NCBI GenBank assembly: GCA_025765595.1
Contig: JAIVFH010000041.1
Span: 186,001-250,000, forward strand
Length of the DNA: 64,000 bases
Direction: 5' to 3'
Origin: Obelidium mucronatum
Lineage: Eukaryota; Chytridiomycota; Chytridiomycetes; Chytridiales; Chytriomycetaceae
Numbering within the stretch: position 1 is the first letter of the stretch; the number at the start of each line of letters is the position of its first letter. Positions 58,128 to 64,000 of this stretch are shown piece after piece. Under the pieces are notes generated by a model. The model did not search any database and had not been told where the DNA came from. It saw nothing but the letters and a program-made list of their open reading frames with translations. The translations under genes and the position numbers were made by a program.

Positions 58128-60151
58128 TCAGTGGTGGAATAGACGAAGAGTTGTGTGCACAAACACAATGTTGTGTTTTTCGGCACTTTCGATGACAGCC
58201 TTATCCATAACAGAACCACTTGGAGCAGCGATGGCTTGGACTCCCGAGGCGGCGGCACGCTCAACATTATCGCTGAATGGGAAAAATGCATCGCTGGCAA
58301 GCACAAGGCCCTTCATTTGCTTCTTCCAGTCCTTTTGATCTTGCTCGGTGAACTTTGGTGGAACACTTGTAAAAAGAGCATCCCAAGCACTTTGGTCATT
58401 GATTTGACGTGTCACATATAAGTCAATGGCGTTGGACTTATCAGCGCGCTTAACTTCTTTTTTGAAGGGCAATGCCAAAACCTTGGGGTGGTGGCGGTAC
58501 CACCAGTTGTCGGCTTTGTCCCCGGCCAAACGGGTACAATCTGTGCACAAAAAGTAAGCATTGAGAACCAACGAAGTATGTTTTAACGTACGGATTCTGG
58601 ATTGCTGACCAGCACCCAAGCCAACAGTCATTCCGTTTTTGGCATAGCAGACAGAGTTACTCTGCGTGTATTTCAAGGCAATGGTCGCAACCACCAAATC
58701 CCTTAAGTTTTCCTTGGAGAGTTTGCCTCCAGCGGTGACCACATTTCCAAACAGCTCTTCGGTGATAACAGCATCATTGCGGCGTTGAGTCATAGTCAAC
58801 CCATAAACCTCCCGAGATTCAGTAATAGGAGGCTCATAAGCGCTGTCCATTTGCAAGACGGTGTACTTCCCACCTTTCTTCTTTTGGAGAACTTCCAATG
58901 CATCGGCATCATATCCAGGGGCAATAACACCATCTGACACTTCACGAGAGATAATTTTGGCTGTAGCCAAGTCGCAGTTGTGGGAGAGGGCGATCCAGTC
59001 TCCGAAAGAACTCATACGATCTGCTCCACGAGCTCGGGCGTACGCGTTAGCTAGTGGTGTCAATGGGACACCCAAATCATCAACACCAAAGATTTTCTTC
59101 TCATCATCAGTCAATGGGGTAGCAACCGCAGCACCGGCAGGGCTGACATGCTTGAAAGAGGCTGCAGCTGGCAACTTAGTGGCAATAGCCAGTTCCTTAA
59201 CAAGAGCCCACGCGTTCAAAGCATCTAACAAGTTGATATAGCCTGGGGATCCAGCAAGAACCTTGAATGGAAGCTCGCCATTTGCATTGAATACTTGCGC
59301 AGGCTTTTGGTGTGGGTTGGCACCATAGCGGAGCACTAGCTGGTGGTCTCCTTGGCCCTTGTACTGCTCGCGGAAGTAGGCAGAGATGGCACGGTCGTAC
59401 TCAGCAGTCATTTCAAAAGCCTTGAGTGCGAATTCCTTGCGAAGACCATCAGAAACAGAGGCGACACCGTTCGCTTCATGGTTCTTCTTGAGTTCAGCAA
59501 GGAAAGCAGAATAATCAGATGGATCCGAGATGATGGTAACACGGGCATGATTCTTGGCTGCGGCACGCAAGAGAGTAACTCCTCCAATATCAACTTCCTC
59601 AACGGCCTGAGCGATGGTAACACCATCCTTGGCAACAGTCTGAGTAAATGGGTAGAGGTTGCATACAACGTAATCAATGTAAGCATATTCACGAGCAGTC
59701 ATATCAGCCTGGTCCTTATCAGTAGCTTGTGCCAGAATTCCGCCGTGGACGGCAGGGTGAAGAGTCTTGACACGGCCCCCAAGCATTTCTGGTGCCTGAG
59801 TAATATCGGCAACATCACTGAATAGGGAGATGTCATCAAAACAGGTGTGCAATGTTTTTCGTTTTTTTTTTCCTACCTAACTTCCAACCCAGCATCCTTG
59901 ATAACCTTGGATGTACCTCCTGAAGCAACAAGCTTGATACCAACTTCAGCGAGGCCCTTGGCTAGAACAAGAAGATCCTTCTTGTCGGACACAGACAGCA
60001 AGGCTAGATTGGATACAAGCACAATAAGTAATCGTCCCACAAAAAACAGCCCCCATACAGAAACCACACTACCATATTTCGCAGTTAGGTCATGCGTGGC
60101 GGCTTTCTTGTTAGCACCAGATGTGCTTCTGGTTCTCTTGACTCCAGTCAT
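58128..60151 (-). CDS. Bifunctional AICAR transformylase/IMP cyclohydrolase
   Basis: Catalyses the last two steps of de novo IMP synthesis (ATIC/PurH; ADE16/ADE17 in yeast), in the cytosol. Exons: 60,073-60,151, 59,877-60,003, 58,592-59,817, 58,128-58,540, giving 614 aa. The last intron (58,541-58,591, 51 nt) is a multiple of three and could be mistaken for coding; removing it restores [19 protein letters not shown]. The N-terminal MGS-like cyclohydrolase domain has [12 protein letters not shown] and [18 protein letters not shown]. The transformylase domain has the active-site [11 protein letters not shown]. The C-terminus is LRLFHH, as in the family. An extra ~25-residue basic N-terminus precedes the conserved start. 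The gene looks intact and is a housekeeping gene, not part of the glycan set. Confidence 0.95.
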
Positions 60152-61451
60152 TTTTCTTTTTCAAATTGAAAAGAATGAAATGTATAAACATTAATTCACG
60201 CCCCCCATTCACAACTTATATCATCTCGCAAACAATAAGACCATGCGGGGGTCAGTCAAATGACGTATGCCTCGTACTTAACATCGCTCAGAGGCAGATG
60301 TTCAAGTACAGCTTGTTGGAAAATCTCTGAAGCAATTTGTTCGATTTTGTCTGGGTGACCGGCATCATTTGCTTCACAAGCACGCCATATTATCACTAAC
60401 TGTGAGCAGTGTAGTTTGCATAGCTTTCTTTCTTGGAGAAATGTGGTGCTCCTTTTGAGGCACCGGAAATGACAAGCAGCTTGGAAATTGCCATCAATAG
60501 GCGTGTGCCAGTTTTCTGTGAAAAACGTCAAAGGCGTGAATTTATTCAGGAAAAACTGTAGCTACCGAAACAAAAAATGATGGCTGCCAATTTAGGCCAG
60601 GAATGACCGATTTCGAGCTCTGAATCGGTAGTTATGGTAAGGCTCATAAAATAACGCCGCACGCCTGAAGACCCCTTTTAACGAGCGAACCGAACAAATG
60701 TATTAAATACTATCTTCTTTGTAACACAACCAGGTCCGTATGGGCAATAGTCGATGGAGGCGGTTTTGGAAATGCATGGTCTGCCCGCGAAAATTCACTG
60801 TCGGCCCGCCCGGCCGACAGAATTCCCGCCCAGTGGAAAGCTTATAAACGACAGCCATTCTAAGAAGGCATCTGCATTTCCCACGGATTTAAGGCGAATC
60901 CACCAACACACATCTTCTCAGAGTTCTTCCCAGTAAATATGCGCGAAGTGAATGTGAACCCAAAGGAATATTTGAATCTAGTTGTGAATGCAGGGACTGT
61001 GGTTGATACGGAGGGCTCTGATGTGTACAATAGAGTCGTTACAATCAATTCGGACATCCATGCGTACTTGAAGTAACTTTTGGAAGAAATTGTACTGAAA
61101 TAAAAGAAACTCTTGAGTTCAACAGTTTTTCTCAAATCATGGTCCATCCACAGTTTCATCACAAAAAAACTGCCTTGTTTGAGGTGCAGGTTTCGGTCCT
61201 CAAAGTCCATTCAAGGAGGACCTACAGCAAGTGAACTGAAACAATGGGTAATGCCTGAATCTCCTTAACACCATTCACTCCACCTGTCTCTTAGCAAGTC
61301 ACCCACAACCACTTTCTCAATATGTCTACTTTTCAAAACTGTCATGGCTTTTTCCCGATCAGCCCCAAAGTCAAACGTTTTTTTTCTTCACGCAAATTTA
61401 TTAGCATCCACGAAGATGTCCGCGGACAACCGACCGCATATCCGGCCCGCT

Positions 61452-61454
<3 letters not shown>

Positions 61455-61489
<35 letters not shown>
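61455..61489 (+). repeat. (CT)n microsatellite
   Basis: About 17 CT units directly before the 49-bp dispersed repeat arm. Confidence 0.9.
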
Positions 61490-61493
61490 GCCT

Positions 61494-61542
61494 GATGACT
61501 CATACCTGCAGGTATCTGGTCTGGACCAGGTACGTATCCCTA
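61494..61542 (-). repeat. 49-bp dispersed repeat, inverted partner of 49,928-49,976
   Basis: Shares the TACCTGCAGGTA palindrome and flanking CGTACCTGGTCC with the copy at 49.9 kb, in opposite orientation. Confidence 0.65.
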
Positions 61543-61559
61543 AATTCTTGCTCTTCCCC

Positions 61560-64000
61560 TTAAACAGCTTCATTGTGGACAGATAAATCCATGTCTTCAA
61601 AAGGATGACTACAGGCAGCATATCTTCTTTTTGAGCTCAGCGCCCCCAAGACTCCAGCGAAGGTGGCTTCCTTCTCAATAACTAGGACTTTGATTGGTTG
61701 GATCATATCAAATGTGACTTTGCAGGAATGTTCTTGATTCACCATTTCAAACGGTGTTTTACCAGTCTCTGGTTCAAACATTAACTGTCCCAATTTTACA
61801 GCGTAATCCATAGCAAAATTGAACATGCTACTGGGTAGTCCAGCAGTAGCAAGCATGCTTGTTGCTCGTTCGCAATAGACTCCTAATGGACGTTCTACTG
61901 CTCCATTTAAGGCTTAGGTATCTGCTGGGGACTTCAAAAGTTTAATGTGAGGTTTACCATCTTTGCCTCTTGTGTTGCAATATTCACGTATAGCATTGGT
62001 TTGTAATTCACCTCCATCCCCTTGAATTATCATAATATTCTGACCGTATAATTCTTGGACGGTTCTTAGAAATGACAGGAATTCCGTTTCAAAGTCTGAC
62101 ATATTCTGCAACCATAGCACCCACACTTTGTCTGTTTGTGAATTTGTCAAAGATAAATGAGCAGTATTTTGCCCTGTTCCTTGCAACTACTCATAGCTTG
62201 AAACTATCCTCGGCATATTCCATAGGAATCTTTTAGGTGGGCTTACTTTTGCCCTTGTTGTTAAACGTCTGAAATTCACTGATAAGCAAGTTAGGCAATC
62301 GGTGGAATCAGGATATTTCTGCTGCATCAAGGGCTCTCCTCAGGAGTGGTTTGCTCAAATGTCCCATTTTAACGTGCCATTGCAAGTCATAGATTCTTTG
62401 AGTTTTTCCCTTTGATACTTTGGTTACTAAAACACGTTCAAATTCATTGCTTCATTGATTGAGTTTCGTGCACGTTTCATTGACTTGAATCTGTTATTAT
62501 TTATATTTATATAGAATAAACTGCCGATTCTTTTGCCAATTTCCATGATTTTATCAGACTTTTTATGGTACATATAGACATGGTCAGCGCTGAAAATTAT
62601 CAGGTTGTCAGTTCCTTTTAGTAAGTGACCTAATGATATCAGGGTCTCCACTAATTTTGGAACATATAGACATCCGTTTACTCTTTGCTCCACTCCCCCA
62701 ATCGTCAGGAGAATATCACCAGTTGCCCATATTCTTATGGGATTGTCATCAGCTAAATACATGTATTCGTTCGTGACATGCTCCAAAGTACCATTTACAA
62801 ACAGGTTTATATTGTTTGTCATTATTGTAGTTGCTCCTGAATCAATCATCTTGTTACTTTTATTAATTCGGGTGACGTTCTCAGCAACGCACACTTTCAT
62901 TTTAGAAAAATCAGAAATAAAACTATCGAAACCAGTACCCTCAAATCTCATTTGTCACCATCAATCTTTTGGAATTTGGCGTCAATGAGCTATTTTGGGG
63001 TTAGGTACAATGTTTTAGTTCCAAGTCCTTTTGTAGCAAGCAATTTAGGAACTAACTTTCAATTTCGGAACTTTACCTTTTTCAACACTTTTGCAGACTT
63101 CTTTACAGTCTCTTCAGTTGAATCAGCTTCATTTTCCGTAGCTTCTTCATCCGATAAGTCTCTGATTACTTTTGAGACCCGCTTCTTCAAGATTGGATTT
63201 GGGCGGAGTTTTGCCAGTAAGTCCTGTGCATCCTTCACATTCCCCTCTGCCAATTTCTTGAGTACTTTTGGACAGACGCTTGGAGCATGCTTTTCGCATG
63301 CCGAATCTTTACAGATAAAACAACCACCCCTTTGGATTGGTTTTGCGTTGCTGTTCCACTGAGTTTTTCCTGCTCCTTTGAATTTGGTTTGTGCTGGTTT
63401 ATCCTTAGAAAAGTTTGCTGCTGCTGCCTTCTTTTTGTCTTCTGACTTTTTGACAGAGTTCGCTTTTTTCTTTTCTTCAGCTGCCTTTCTTTCAGGTTCA
63501 CAAACTTCCTGATCTGTCTTGTGACCCTTGATTATTTCAAGAACCATTTCCAGTGCCTTTTCGACAGTTTCGCAGGTTTTTACAATTCTGTTTGTTTCTT
63601 AATCATTCTTTAGTGTCTGGAATCGGATACCTAATGGGGACATTGGCGAAGGTAGCAAGTTCAGGATTGCAATGTTAAAGAATTCCACCTTTAAGAAGGT
63701 AAGGACTGAATCAACAATGGCCTCATGGCTTTCATCGTCAGTTTGGATATTGTCCTTAACTGCTTCAAGGATTCTCTCCTTCAAGGTATTTGGCTGCATC
63801 AAGATTTTAGTCCAGCTTGAATACCCAGGATTCAATCATATCGCATTTCTAACTTGGAATATGAGTGCTCTCAACTTGTTGAATCCAGCAGCAAAAATCA
63901 TAACCTGTGTTTCAAAGTGACAAATTGGGTTTTAATCTCCTTCAGAGCGACTGAGAAAATATTTTTCTCCCTGTAATTGTCTGATTGGGAATTTCATTCC
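61560..64000 (-). mobile_element. Ty1/copia element C, decayed, running off the right edge
   Basis: From the right: Gag-like frames (63,599-63,835; 63,059-63,547, with a zinc-knuckle-like CFICKDSACEKHAPSVCP); protease/pre-integrase (62,427-62,951) with KMIDSGATTIMTNN; integrase core pieces (61,914-62,186, IIQGDGGELQTNAIREYC); and integrase C-terminal text (61,560-61,856, GKTPFEMVNQEHSC). Stops and frame changes separate them; RT is absent. The sequence differs from elements A and B. Confidence 0.82.

Larger units (their letters stand above)
60152..61559. other. Gene-poor stretch with two exon-like fragments and a (CT)n tract
   Basis: Minus strand 60,256-60,515 is a plausible last exon (NWHTPIDGNFQAACHFRCL onward to KYEAYVI, after a TTTCACAG acceptor). 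Plus strand 60,862-61,073 is a plausible last exon (GFKANPPTHIFSEFFPVN onward to SDIHAYLK) followed by AATAAA near 61,100. Neither could be extended or identified. AATTCCCGCCC at 60,821 resembles the E2F-like sites. Confidence 0.35.

Noticed and set aside
58541..58591. Extra in-frame coding segment in the ATIC gene
   Set aside because: It has GT-AG ends and length 51, and its removal restores the invariant QQSRIHCTRLAG motif, so it is an intron.

Overview
This window is nuclear DNA of a fungus. The evidence is a full-length Tup1-type co-repressor with a polyglutamine tract, a 10-exon Vps4, a fungal-type bifunctional purine enzyme (ADE16/17 type), GT71/GT32 mannosyltransferase-like proteins, a Vrg4-like GDP-mannose transporter, chromodomain Ty3/gypsy elements, and many 45-80 nt GT-AG introns. 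A zoosporic (chytrid-like) early-diverging fungus is my inference; nothing here proves the taxon.

Layout. 1-9.1 kb: a double-domain GT17 glycosyltransferase (runs off the left edge), an FkbM-type methyltransferase, VPS4, and a GT-B + GT71 fusion glycosyltransferase. 9.2-11.9 kb: TUP1. 12-15 kb: a broken multi-exon gene of unknown function with a GVDPG motif. 15.5-21.5 kb: nested transposons (copia gag/protease with its LTR, gypsy chromodomain integrase, Tc1/IS630-like transposase, and an hAT-like element with an exact 8-bp target duplication that contains a second inverted-repeat element). 21.7-22.5 kb: a GT32 glycosyltransferase. 22.5-27.4 kb: degenerate DNA, including a long T-poor block. 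27.4-29.6 kb: gypsy pol. 29,429-48,456: two head-to-tail copies of a 9,514-bp unit carrying a SET-like gene, a TET/JBP-like 2-oxoglutarate dioxygenase, two decayed copia elements, a small tail-anchored coiled-coil protein and a Cys-rich protein. 48.7-51 kb: mostly non-coding with a gene fragment. 51.6-60.2 kb: GDP-mannose transporter, SGNH/PC-esterase-like protein, second GT17, and the ATIC gene. 61.5-64 kb: a decayed copia element running off the right edge.

Common theme. Seven single-copy genes (GT17, FkbM, GT-B/GT71, GT32, GDP-mannose transporter, SGNH-like, GT17) encode proteins expected in the Golgi or secretory lumen. Six have an N-terminal signal anchor and one is polytopic. They could make, methylate and possibly acylate a mannose-containing glycan, but no pathway is established. 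Some share upstream DNA: a 27-bp module, E2F-like TTTTCCCGCC sites, and a ~300-bp repeat found upstream of two of them in the same relative orientation.

Exon structures were worked out by hand from reading-frame continuity and GT-AG sites. Family assignments rest on motifs I recognise, not on searches.
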